Made by a program: the position numbers and the translations under genes | Virus record (IMG/VR): IMGVR_UViG_3300021960_000231 | Location: 1-36,326 of that record | DNA from: a virus | Length of the DNA: 36,326 bases | Strand: one strand, 5' to 3' | Part shown: piece after piece, positions 1 through 7,254 of the stretch | Numbering within the stretch: the first letter of the stretch is position 1 | Layout of the letters: every line of letters starts with the position of its first letter | Notes under the pieces: model-generated | The model's database searches: none | What the model saw: the letters and a program-made list of their open reading frames with translations, nothing else | What the model was told of the DNA's origin: nothing

Positions 1-2353
1 GTGGGGTTGTGTTGCCAGCGAAACTTGAATCTTGCCCACAATTTAAAACACCAACATAGTTACCTACAGGCATAGTATACGGGGTAAATTCATATCCTGC
101 GTTTAATTGAAATAAATAGTTTGATGAAGATAAAGCGTTAGACCCGTCAAATTGTCCATTATTCTTTAGCCATGAATTGTTAACAGACATCCATACCTTG
201 CCTGTGGAGGAATCAGAAGCAAAGGCAATTATGTCGCCAGCCGCAATCGCATTGGGTATAGTCACCGATGAACCTACAGCCGAACCATTCTGTGCTGCGG
301 AAACAGTGCCGCCAGAAGCATTGGCATAAGTATACACTACTGCACCACCGCCCAACCCAGTTTCTGTGGAAGTGGCGTTATTTATGTTTACGTCCATTGA
401 TGCTAACCCCATATGATGCACGTTTGTGTTGGATACGACAGTGGGGTTGTATACTTCAAAATATATTTTACCATCCGCTTGAGAAGCTATCGTGCCTCTC
501 GTTGATGTTCCTGAGTTATTTTTAAACTTCAAATTACCTTGGGATAAAGTAGCCCCAGAACCTCTCTTGTCTATAGGATTAAACGTACAAAAGTTATTAG
601 TCGGGCTATCAACCATCACATCAGATTCAGTCAAGCCACCTTCGCTAGTCCAATCGTTGTTGTTGCCAGATTGATCGTACCAGTATGCGTATTCGCGCGT
701 GTCTGCAAAGGCCATGTAGATGTAAGTTTGACCAGAATTATTTACAAAGTTTGCAGTATCAAATTCAAAACCAGTTGAGGTAAAGTTTACATTTCTACCA
801 GAATCGTATTCAGCATTGCTATTATTGGCGTATAATTCTAAATCGTTAGGGTTGTTTGGTTTTCTTGTATTATCGTACATAAACCAGTCATTTGCTGCTG
901 TGGTAGCTTTAATCATCACAAAAGCTGGAGCGAAACCTGTGGTGATTGCATTGCCGCTGCTACCTGTCCCACTGTATGAACCAAACTTGCTGTAATTTGC
1001 CACATCGGAAAAACAATATGCAATGTAGTTACTATTAGAGTTATTACAAATATCAAAAGTTCCTAGTGAAAAAACACTAGATGTTGGTTCTGTATTGTTC
1101 CAAGCGCCCGAAGCAGTTGCAACCTCATTGTTTGTAAATGTTAAATATTTAGATGCAGTTATAGATGTATGATAAACACCCCAATGACCTGATATATCTC
1201 TTGCTTTAGTAATTATCATTGTGGGCGTAGATGCCAGACCATGCCCGACTGTAGCCCCTGCTGAACCATTGCCAGAGTAGGTGACTATAGATTGCCCATA
1301 GGTGGTGTTAGCCCTCACCGAACTTGTGATTGAGCCATTAGTATTAGAGGCGGTAGTGCCTCCCATGTCCCATGACCAAGCTACAATGTCACTGCCATTA
1401 TTGTTAGTAGAACCAGCCCTTTCTGGTGGCCCGACAGTAAAACCATCTGTGTCAAATGATATTAAATCATCGTTCACTGTTGCAGATGTTTGCTCTGCAC
1501 CTGTTCCGTCAGAAAATAAAATCTTTGAGCGTCCACGCACAACATCTACTAATGCGTGTGATTGCGATGCTGATCTATTTTTCATCCAAACCAGTGACGG
1601 GGAGAAGCCTGTCCCACCTACATACTGCGCGGCCCCCGTTCCCTCATAGGTCACTGCAGAAAACCCTTCTACTGTATAGTCCTGCTCAAAGGGTAAATAG
1701 AAACCATTAGTGCCGTATGTGCCAGCGTAGGCTATTGGCTTCCATTCTCCGTATGTGCCTGTCTCACCGAAGTTATCGGGTGTTAGTGCTTGCCCGTCTA
1801 TGAAGTTGACTTCGCCTATGTAGCCGCCTAAGTAATGACCGCCATCAGTTACTACGCCAATATGGTGTGGTTCTGCTGAGTTTATCCAAGTTGTAACATT
1901 AAGATCAAGTGCGCCATACTGGTTCCCGTTTGCTTGACGTACCCCATTTACATAAACAATAAGTCTATCTTGTTGAGTGCTGCTTGTAGTATTTAAAACA
2001 ACAACAATGTGATACCAAGCCGATGGGTCACGGAAAGCCGCTAGTGTTTCATAAGAGTAATCTACCCCAGACATAGAGGTGTAAAATTGAAGTACATCAT
2101 CAGTACGAAAATTTAACTGAGTGAACTGTCCACTCGATGTTTGACGAGCATCAAACAACCCTTGAGCCAGACTTAACCCACACTTTTTAACCCACCCACT
2201 CCAAGTCCACGTTTTTTGGTTGCTGGCTGTGCTAGGGGTATGTGACAAGTAATCATTGTCGGGTTTATTAAACCTAAGTGACTGCTCAATCTCATAATCA
2301 CCTGTGCCAGCACCGCTAGCTCCTAATAATTGATTCTCGTTTAAGACACTCAT
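1..2353 (-). CDS. Giant tail fibre / receptor-binding protein, N-terminal part (runs off window start)
   Basis: The frame is open from an ATG at 2353 to the left edge (784 codons, no stop). About residues 20-210 look like a concanavalin/LamG-type fold, with motifs such as TWTWSGWVKK, WYHIVVVLN and GGYIGEVNFIDG. Repeated modules follow (EGTGAAQYVGGTGFSPSLVW; NGSITSSVRANTT; GATVGHGLASTPTMIITKAR; FAPAFVMIKAT). Last comes a SPRY-like segment (GDIIAFASDSSTGKVWMSVN) ending near LNCGQDSSFAG. This architecture is common in marine phage fibres that bind host surface glycans. The start ATG overlaps the stop of the upstream gene (TAATG), which implies translational coupling. The last 126 bases repeat exactly at the right end of the window, and the frame continues there into the C-terminal part (35085-36326). 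If joined, the protein is about 1147 aa. Confidence 0.85.
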   Translation of the reverse strand, partial: MSVLNENQLLGASGAGTGDYEIEQSLRFNKPDNDYLSHTPSTASNQKTWTWSGWVKKCGLSLAQGLFDARQTSSGQFTQLNFRTDDVLQFYTSMSGVDYSYETLAAFRDPSAWYHIVVVLNTTSSTQQDRLIVYVNGVRQANGNQYGALDLNVTTWINSAEPHHIGVVTDGGHYLGGYIGEVNFIDGQALTPDNFGETGTYGEWKPIAYAGTYGTNGFYLPFEQDYTVEGFSAVTYEGTGAAQYVGGTGFSPSLVWMKNRSASQSHALVDVVRGRSKILFSDGTGAEQTSATVNDDLISFDTDGFTVGPPERAGSTNNNGSDIVAWSWDMGGTTASNTNGSITSSVRANTTYGQSIVTYSGNGSAGATVGHGLASTPTMIITKARDISGHWGVYHTSITASKYLTFTNNEVATASGAWNNTEPTSSVFSLGTFDICNNSNSNYIAYCFSDVANYSKFGSYSGTGSSGNAITTGFAPAFVMIKATTAANDWFMYDNTRKPNNPNDLELYANNSNAEYDSGRNVNFTSTGFEFDTANFVNNSGQTYIYMAFADTREYAYWYDQSGNNNDWTSEGGLTESDVMVDSPTNNFCTFNPIDKRGSGATLSQGNLKFKNNSGTSTRGTIASQADGKIYFEVYNPTVVSNTNVHHMGLASMDVNINNATSTETGLGGGAVVYTYANASGGTVSAAQNGSAVGSSVTIPNAIAAGDIIAFASDSSTGKVWMSVNNSWLKNNGQFDGSNALSSSNYLFQLNAGYEFTPYTMPVGNYVGVLNCGQDSSFAGNTTP
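26..151. repeat. Terminal direct repeat, left copy (126 bp)
   Basis: Bases 26-151 are identical to 36201-36326. Bases 1-25 align without gaps to 36176-36200 but differ at 8 of 25 positions. The repeat lies inside one fibre reading frame, which continues across the join, so I read it as the overlap of a circular or circularly permuted genome. The divergent 25 bases would be a strain variant. A true internal duplication is the alternative. Confidence 0.85.
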
Positions 2354-2757
2354 TATTTTACGTCCAATGAAGCCACTGCATGAATTTTAGTTGCACTAGC
2401 TACCACATAATCAATTCTATCCACGGACGCTGCTGCTGTGGATAAAGTGGGAGCAGTGCCACCAACAAACTTGAAATGTGAGCCGTAAGCCAACGTGCGT
2501 GAACCTGTTCCATCTTGAGTTATAAATAGACTGCCAGACTGACCAGCCGTAATGTTAGTGGGATTAGCAAGTGTCCTGTTACCAGCTAATGTAACTGAGA
2601 AATTATTACTCGCATTAAGGTCTGGTGTTATTGTAGCAGCATCCGTAAGTGCTGTGATAGCTCCAGCAATTCCTTGATCTATAGAGTCTGTTGCACTTAA
2701 CTCACCTAAAGATGTTACATCTGAGCCTGTGTATATTGATTTAACTAGTTTAACCAT
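2353..2757 (-). CDS. Small tail/fibre-associated protein
   Basis: A 134-aa protein starting MVKLVKSIYTG, rich in Thr, Ala and Ser, with beta-type segments (FSVTLAGNRTLANPTNIT, GSLFITQDGTGSRTLAYGS). The middle resembles the beta-sandwich segments found in phage fibre proteins of aquatic viruses. It has no signal peptide or membrane segment. It sits 2 bp after the repetitive fibre gene and overlaps the giant fibre start by TAATG, so it is probably a tail or fibre structural component or accessory. The exact function is unknown. Confidence 0.7.
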   Translation of the reverse strand: MVKLVKSIYTGSDVTSLGELSATDSIDQGIAGAITALTDAATITPDLNASNNFSVTLAGNRTLANPTNITAGQSGSLFITQDGTGSRTLAYGSHFKFVGGTAPTLSTAAASVDRIDYVVASATKIHAVASLDVK

Positions 2758-2759
2758 GA

Positions 2760-4100
2760 TTAAGATACTCCGATGTTATCTTGAGATCCATCTGATTTAA
2801 AGAAAGGAAACTCTGCGTTAGTTATAGCGATGGTATCTGAGGATCCATCTGATTTAAAGAAAGGAAATAAGGTTGGATTACCACCACCAATTTCACCCCA
2901 CCCTGATGATGTGTATCCTTCAAAACCAGCAGTGGTAGAGTTGTAACGTAATCGACCTACTGTTGTTCCTGCTGGACGCTGTGCTGTTGTACCTTGTGCT
3001 ACTTGGAACGATCCAGTTGATGTGTTGGTTACATCCCCCGTTAATTGTCCACCTGATTTAGGTAGGGCAGCTACTGCTGTAGCGGTTGTAGATGTTAGTA
3101 CAGCATCACGGGCAGCAATGTCTACTCCTTGTACATTGCCAGTTAGCCATATATTTCCGTATACTTGAATACCATCATGTAGGGTTTTAAATTTATAAAC
3201 ATTGTTGTGGTATATATATACTGAGCTATTAGCGAGGCCGTACATATAAGCCTCACCATTGGCAGCAGTTAAAACTAAATTATCACCCCTGATGTAAAGA
3301 TTCCCAGTTCCGTAGTCACCAATATAACTATGATTTCCACTGTGATGTATCTGTAGATCATTACTATCCCCCCAATGAGAATATACATTGTCCCCATGGA
3401 GAGTATTGCCTGTCATTTCACCACCAGCTAAGGGTAGCTTGTTCGCTGCTGCTGCGGCACTGTTGGCTGCGTTAGTGGCTGATGTAGCTGCCTCACTTGC
3501 TTTAGTGGTTGCAGTGGATGCACTACCAGAAGCACCTGACGCACTTGATGCTGATGCTGTGGCTGAGTTAGCACTAGCAGTGGCAGAGTTGGCTGAGTTG
3601 GTAGCTGATGTACTTGCCTCACTCGCCTTAGTTGTAGCTGTCCCTGCACTGGTACTTGCTTCTGATGCCTTAGTTGTAGCTGTAGATGCACTAGACGCTG
3701 CTGCCGTAGCTGAGTTAGCTGCTGCTGTAGCTGAGTTAGCTGCTGCTGTCTGTGCATTTCTTGCTGTCGTAGCTGAGTTAGCACTAGCTGTTGCACTGTT
3801 AGCACTAGCTGTAGCTGATGTGGCTGCTTCCCCTGCCTTAGTGGTTGAGATAGCTGCCTGAGCAGCAGATGTATCTTTGCTAGTGGAGGATGCCGTAGCT
3901 GAGTTAGCTGATGCAGTAGCTGAGTTAGCTGCGTTGGTTGCTGATGTACTAGCACTTGATGCGGAAGAGGAAGCTGCCGTGGCACTGTTGGCACTAGCTG
4001 TTGCAGAAGCACCTGCCTCAGCAGCTTTCTGTGTTACTTCTGTAATTGTAGCGTCAGTGTTAGAATCACCTGTACCACCTGTGCCGCGATAGATTCCCAT
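2760..4100 (-). CDS. Repetitive tail fibre protein (Ala/Ser/Thr shaft)
   Basis: 446 aa. Residues about 20-225 are an almost uninterrupted run of short repeats of the types SATASAN, SATAA and TKASEA. Such low-complexity alanine/serine/threonine repeats form trimeric coiled-coil shafts in phage side fibres. A mixed domain follows with HWGDSNDLQIHHSGN, GNLYIRGDN and AYMYGLANSSVYIYHN, as in chaperone-domain or fibre head regions. Then comes a QGTTAQRPAGTTVGRLRYN segment typical of fibre C-termini. The end carries two copies of FPFFKSDGS. It lies in the leftward virion operon, 10 bp after the lysine-rich gene. Role: tail fibre or spike shaft, host recognition. Confidence 0.8.
   Translation of the reverse strand: MGIYRGTGGTGDSNTDATITEVTQKAAEAGASATASANSATAASSSASSASTSATNAANSATASANSATASSTSKDTSAAQAAISTTKAGEAATSATASANSATASANSATTARNAQTAAANSATAAANSATAAASSASTATTKASEASTSAGTATTKASEASTSATNSANSATASANSATASASSASGASGSASTATTKASEAATSATNAANSAAAAANKLPLAGGEMTGNTLHGDNVYSHWGDSNDLQIHHSGNHSYIGDYGTGNLYIRGDNLVLTAANGEAYMYGLANSSVYIYHNNVYKFKTLHDGIQVYGNIWLTGNVQGVDIAARDAVLTSTTATAVAALPKSGGQLTGDVTNTSTGSFQVAQGTTAQRPAGTTVGRLRYNSTTAGFEGYTSSGWGEIGGGNPTLFPFFKSDGSSDTIAITNAEFPFFKSDGSQDNIGVS
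3450..4050 (-). repeat. Low-complexity coding repeat of fibre shaft
   Basis: Degenerate direct DNA repeats built from gctgagttagc, gatgctgtagct and similar units encode the Ala/Ser/Thr heptad-like shaft. Repeat number could vary by slippage or recombination. Long open frames on the opposite strand here are by-products of the biased composition. Confidence 0.75.
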
Positions 4101-4110
4101 AGTTTATCCC

Positions 4111-4842
4111 CTAGTAAGGTGAAGTCTTATTGTTTCTGTAATCTTTTTGCCTTTGCTTAACTTTTTCGTCAGTGCTAAGTTTACGAGTAGCATTCCAATT
4201 CTTTTCATTTTGCTTCTGACCCGCTAACCTAGCTGCTGTTTTCTTCCTTGCTCTCATTGCTTTATCTGACTTACTAGCCATTGCATCAATAGCATCGTTC
4301 TGTCGTTTAGCTTCCTTCTTAGCTGCTTTTTGTTTAGCAAGTTTAGCTTGATGTGCAGCAATCTTTTTATTATTCTCAGCTTGAATCTTTTTCTGATCCG
4401 CTTGCTTCTTTGCTGCTGCTGAAAGGTTAGCAACTACAACTTTGTTAGTAGGCTTAAAAGTTTTACTGCCGCTATTAGGAGTAATTTTCTTAGTAGTAAC
4501 TTTACTACCTGAGTTAGCAGCAATTTTCTTCTTAATAGGACTACCTTTAATTTTAGCAGGAGCAGGGGCAGCAGATACAACAGTTTTAAAAGGATTGTTT
4601 GGCTGCTTTGCTGATGGAGTCTTACGCTTAGTAACAGTACGCTTCTTCTTAGTAGCATCTGTTTGACGAACCACACCTGTCTTACTCTTAAGTACCCCTG
4701 TTTTAGTTTTAACAGCAGTACCTTTAGAACCTTTATTTAGCTGATTAATTTTGTATTGAATACGACCTGCTGCTTGTGACTTAGCACCATGTTTTTTCTG
4801 TGCTGCTGCAAGTTGTGAATTTAATTCTTTAAGTGTGGCCAT
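4111..4842 (-). CDS. Lysine/alanine-rich basic protein, histone-H1-like composition
   Basis: 243 aa, extremely rich in Lys, Ala, Thr and Gln. The N-terminus (LNSQLAAAQKKHGAKSQAAG) looks helical. A basic low-complexity middle contains KKKRTVTKRK and duplicated NSGSK units (KKIAANSGSKVTTKK, KKITPNSGSK). A long charged helix follows, with AKLAKQKAAKKEAKRQ. It has no membrane segment or enzyme motif. It lies directly downstream of the major capsid gene, behind a predicted terminator, with its own AGGGAAG ribosome site. Composition suggests binding to nucleic acid or an acidic partner, perhaps packaged DNA, as a minor virion protein. I recognise no defined family. Confidence 0.75.
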   Translation of the reverse strand: MATLKELNSQLAAAQKKHGAKSQAAGRIQYKINQLNKGSKGTAVKTKTGVLKSKTGVVRQTDATKKKRTVTKRKTPSAKQPNNPFKTVVSAAPAPAKIKGSPIKKKIAANSGSKVTTKKITPNSGSKTFKPTNKVVVANLSAAAKKQADQKKIQAENNKKIAAHQAKLAKQKAAKKEAKRQNDAIDAMASKSDKAMRARKKTAARLAGQKQNEKNWNATRKLSTDEKVKQRQKDYRNNKTSPY

Positions 4843-4854
4843 GATCTTCCCTTT

Positions 4855-4897
4855 AATAAAAGAAAGGGGAACTCCCTAGAAGTCTAAGCAGTTCCCC
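4855..4897 (-). terminator. Rho-independent terminator/attenuator after capsid gene
   Basis: On the - strand GGGGAACT (4897-4890) pairs with AGTTCCCC (4873-4866) across a 16-nt loop, followed by TTTCTTTTATT. It lies 3' of the capsid stop and 5' of the lysine-rich gene, so it probably lowers downstream expression relative to capsid. Confidence 0.75.
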
Positions 4898-4902
4898 CAT
4901 GA

Positions 4903-4920
4903 AGGCTAAATTAATAGCCT
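4903..4920 (-). other. Second hairpin 3' of capsid gene
   Basis: A perfect 6-bp inverted repeat, AGGCTA / TAGCCT, with a 6-nt AT loop, starts 6 bp past the capsid stop and just before the terminator. It may stabilise the 3' end of capsid mRNA. Confidence 0.5.
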
Positions 4921-4926
4921 ATGTAT

Positions 4927-5835
4927 TTACCCAAGAAGGGCAATAGCGACAGCAGAAGCATCACGTAGTACGCCAGTACCATAGATGGTATCACTGGTGA
5001 ATAGATCAGCCAACCATTCTTGCTTGTACTGAGTCTGTGAACGAACAGCCATTTGCTCAACTAGGACAAAAGCATCCTTGTGCATAAGCATACCGATCTT
5101 GTTCGCACCATCAACTGGGCAGTTGTTACTGATGTAAACATCTACACCATATAAGTTACCAATCTTGCCATTGACAACAGTGTTGCCAGTTACAAAGTCA
5201 GAAGAGGTATAACGCTCAATACCCATAACTGTGTTACGAGCAGAAGGTGGAAGGATCAATGAACGTCCGTCCATAGGGACATCAGCATCATCTAGCATTT
5301 GAATTAGGTTACGGAAACCAGCATCGTTAAATGCCTGAGCCGCACCAGTATAGTCTGTCAAAGCACCATCGGCAGCGATTTCTTTTGCCTTAGCCCAGTT
5401 AGCTCCGTTACCACCTTGAGTAGATTGACCTAACAAGAAGATGTCGTCTTCAACTTTCTTAGCTAAAGCATAACCAGCATCACCAGTATAGAACTTACGC
5501 ATAGAAGCCTGTGCTTGAATGTCAGTAATATCTTCGATGAGGCGTGAATATTCAAAGTGCTTATCTACAGATAGAGTCAACTGAGTAGCAGTCTCGTTCT
5601 GGATAGTAACTGCTGTGTTAGCAGCCTTGGCAGTAGCTGATCCACGGGTAGGCTTAGGGATATGAATACTATCACCTTTCTTACCTGTCATTGGCATCTT
5701 GTTTACTAGGTTTGCAATAACCAATTCCTTCTTATAAGCAGCGATGATCTCATCACTCCAAATCTCAGGGATAAAGTTAGCAGCAGTTGTGTTGTTTGTG
5801 TTACCGCCCATTGCGGGATAGACTGAAGTAGCCAT
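4927..5835 (-). CDS. Major capsid protein
   Basis: 302 aa. Features match HK97-fold coat proteins of podoviruses: an N-terminal arm with NFIPEIWSDEIIAAYKKELV, a GKKGDSIHIPKPTRG segment, then VDKHFEYSRLIEDITDIQA. The C-terminal half has LILPPSARNTVMGIERYTS, NLYGVDVYISNNCPV and a closing YGTGVLRDASAVAIALLG. It assembles the icosahedral head. Its position just downstream of the scaffold gene (25 bp) and the following terminator fit a highly expressed coat gene. No cleavage or protease gene is visible. Confidence 0.93.
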   Translation of the reverse strand: MATSVYPAMGGNTNNTTAANFIPEIWSDEIIAAYKKELVIANLVNKMPMTGKKGDSIHIPKPTRGSATAKAANTAVTIQNETATQLTLSVDKHFEYSRLIEDITDIQAQASMRKFYTGDAGYALAKKVEDDIFLLGQSTQGGNGANWAKAKEIAADGALTDYTGAAQAFNDAGFRNLIQMLDDADVPMDGRSLILPPSARNTVMGIERYTSSDFVTGNTVVNGKIGNLYGVDVYISNNCPVDGANKIGMLMHKDAFVLVEQMAVRSQTQYKQEWLADLFTSDTIYGTGVLRDASAVAIALLG

Positions 5836-5860
5836 TATATATTCTTCCTAAAGTATAAAG

Positions 5861-6646
5861 TTATCGAACTCTACCCTCTTCATATGCTTTCATGATAATA
5901 TCATTGTTAGCGAGGTAGCGTTCTGGTTCGTACTGCATCATATGTAGTAATTCAGATCGCTTAAGGAACTTCTTAGTAGTCTCACCAGAACCTCTTGCTG
6001 AACCATTACTACCACTCTTAAGAGAACGCTTACGATCTCCTTCGGCAGCAGCAGCAGACTGTGCAATTAATTCCTGTTGCTCTTTCCATGTAGTAAACAG
6101 ATCGTCAGCAGCGTCAAAGTCAAACTCTGCATCTGCCCTCTGTAACTTCTTAGTACGAGCCTGAGACTTACCCACCCACTCTTGGAAGCCAGTATCATTT
6201 ACTATATCCATCGCATCTGGATGGGTTGCAAAGATCCTGTCACGGGACTCCATTCGTTCTAGCTTCTTGGTAGCTTCATTAGCTGCTTTCAAAGCTGGAT
6301 GGTTTGCTAATTTCTTATCAAAGGTAGCATTAGGATTCTCTAAGAAATCCATATCACTAACTTCTTCCTCAACGATTTCTTTAGTGGCTGTTTGATTAAC
6401 AATGTAATCATCTACCAGCTTTCTCAACTCACCTACTTCGTTACCCTGACGACCTGCCATCTTCTCGGCTTCTTGGTGCATTCGGACTAACTCAGCAGCA
6501 GACTTCCCTTTGTACTTATCAGGTATATCTTCTTCATCAGTTTGTTCTACAGGTGTAGCTTCTGACTCGATTGATTCAGTAAGGGTTTGGTATTCTTCAC
6601 CATCTGCTAGTTGAGGTTCTTGGTTGCCCTCTAAAAACTCTGCCAT
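5861..6646 (-). CDS. Scaffolding protein
   Basis: 261 aa, acidic N-terminus and strongly helical. It contains IPDKYKGKSAAELVRMHQE and AGRQGNEVGELRKLVDDYI, a signature of podovirus scaffolding proteins, then charged coiled-coil stretches. The basic C-terminus (KKFLKRSELLHMMQ... AYEEGRVR) would bind the coat protein. It is made just before the capsid protein and would guide procapsid assembly, then leave. Size and order (portal, small proteins, scaffold, coat) match T7-like and related phages. Confidence 0.9.
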   Translation of the reverse strand: MAEFLEGNQEPQLADGEEYQTLTESIESEATPVEQTDEEDIPDKYKGKSAAELVRMHQEAEKMAGRQGNEVGELRKLVDDYIVNQTATKEIVEEEVSDMDFLENPNATFDKKLANHPALKAANEATKKLERMESRDRIFATHPDAMDIVNDTGFQEWVGKSQARTKKLQRADAEFDFDAADDLFTTWKEQQELIAQSAAAAEGDRKRSLKSGSNGSARGSGETTKKFLKRSELLHMMQYEPERYLANNDIIMKAYEEGRVR

Positions 6647-6710
6647 TTGTTGCTCCGTACTTTATAGTATTATGGAATTAATATTAATGAGGTTACTTCA
6701 ATAAGAAGGC

Positions 6711-6941
6711 TCATGAGGTACTGCGTTCTCTCTCAATCTGTTTTTGGCGTTGCTTTGCCCATTTGATTGTAGCCCCTGCAAAGTCTCCTGAGTGGGGATC
6801 TAACTTACTAATAGGTGCAGCTAGTTGTCGATGAGACAGACTGTTACATTCAGAGCATACACTTTCCCGACTATCGGAGTGTACAAACTTCTCTTCAGTG
6901 TAACTACATTCACTACATGTGAAATCATAAACGCGAATCAT
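6711..6941 (-). CDS. FmdB-like zinc-ribbon protein
   Basis: 76 aa. Two CxxC pairs (C9/C12 and C29/C32) frame a short beta ribbon, as in the FmdB/CxxC_CxxC_SSSS family of small zinc ribbons. The basic C-terminus (KWAKQRQKQIERERS) follows a PHSGDFAGA linker. Such proteins are frequent between portal and scaffold genes in aquatic podoviruses; their role is not known and could be regulatory or structural. The start overlaps the upstream gene by 17 bp, which implies coupled translation. Confidence 0.75.
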   Translation of the reverse strand: MIRVYDFTCSECSYTEEKFVHSDSRESVCSECNSLSHRQLAAPISKLDPHSGDFAGATIKWAKQRQKQIERERSTS

Positions 6942-7179
6942 TTACGAAATCCTCATAAGAGTTCTTGATGCCATCTTCAAACCTTAATAGTTTTCCAATG
7001 ATGTCTAGTTGCCCTTGTCGGTAGTGTAATTCTTTTTCAGTTTTACAAGTGACTATATCACGCAGAGATTCCTCTGATTGTGTAAAGTCTTCTAGTAAAA
7101 ACTTCCATCCTTCTAGTTGAAATATATCAATCAATGATTCATAATATCTTTCTAGTTCTGGATCTATATCTGTTGACAT
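6925..7179 (-). CDS. Conserved small virion-operon protein
   Basis: 84 aa, acidic and helical, with LEGWKFLLEDF and KELHYRQGQLDIIGKLLRFE. I recognise this type as a small protein commonly found after the portal gene in podoviruses, but no function is known. It is the first gene downstream of a promoter at 7218-7246, giving a leader of about 30 nt, so this promoter would feed the zinc-ribbon, scaffold and capsid genes. It may act in head assembly. Confidence 0.7.
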   Translation of the reverse strand: MSTDIDPELERYYESLIDIFQLEGWKFLLEDFTQSEESLRDIVTCKTEKELHYRQGQLDIIGKLLRFEDGIKNSYEDFVNDSRL

Positions 7180-7217
7180 TGCGTTTTCCTTGTGTTAGGG
7201 CGCGTACTATTTACTGG

Positions 7218-7246
7218 ACTATAACACACAAAGTATTATAAGTCAA
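7218..7246 (-). promoter_or_regulatory. Sigma-70-type promoter for head genes
   Basis: Read on the - strand: TTGACT (7246-7241), 17-bp spacer, TATAGT (7223-7218). The upstream AT-rich stretch AAAATAACTC is shared with the promoter at 11941-11969. The expected start is near 7211, about 32 nt before the ATG at 7179. Confidence 0.85.
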
Positions 7247-7254
7247 GAGTTATT

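Noticed and set aside
268-1710. Several + strand open frames opposite the giant fibre
   Set aside because: The - strand frame is continuous and has clear LamG and repeat modules; the + frames lack any recognisable content or start signals.
1-2353. Diversity-generating retroelement acting on the fibre
   Set aside because: No reverse transcriptase gene and no template repeat seen; the end variation is better explained by strain mixing or recombination.
3388-4092. Long open frames on the + strand, rich in Val/Ala/Leu, opposite the fibre shaft
   Set aside because: Produced by the repetitive composition of the real - strand fibre gene; no ribosome site and wrong direction for the arm.
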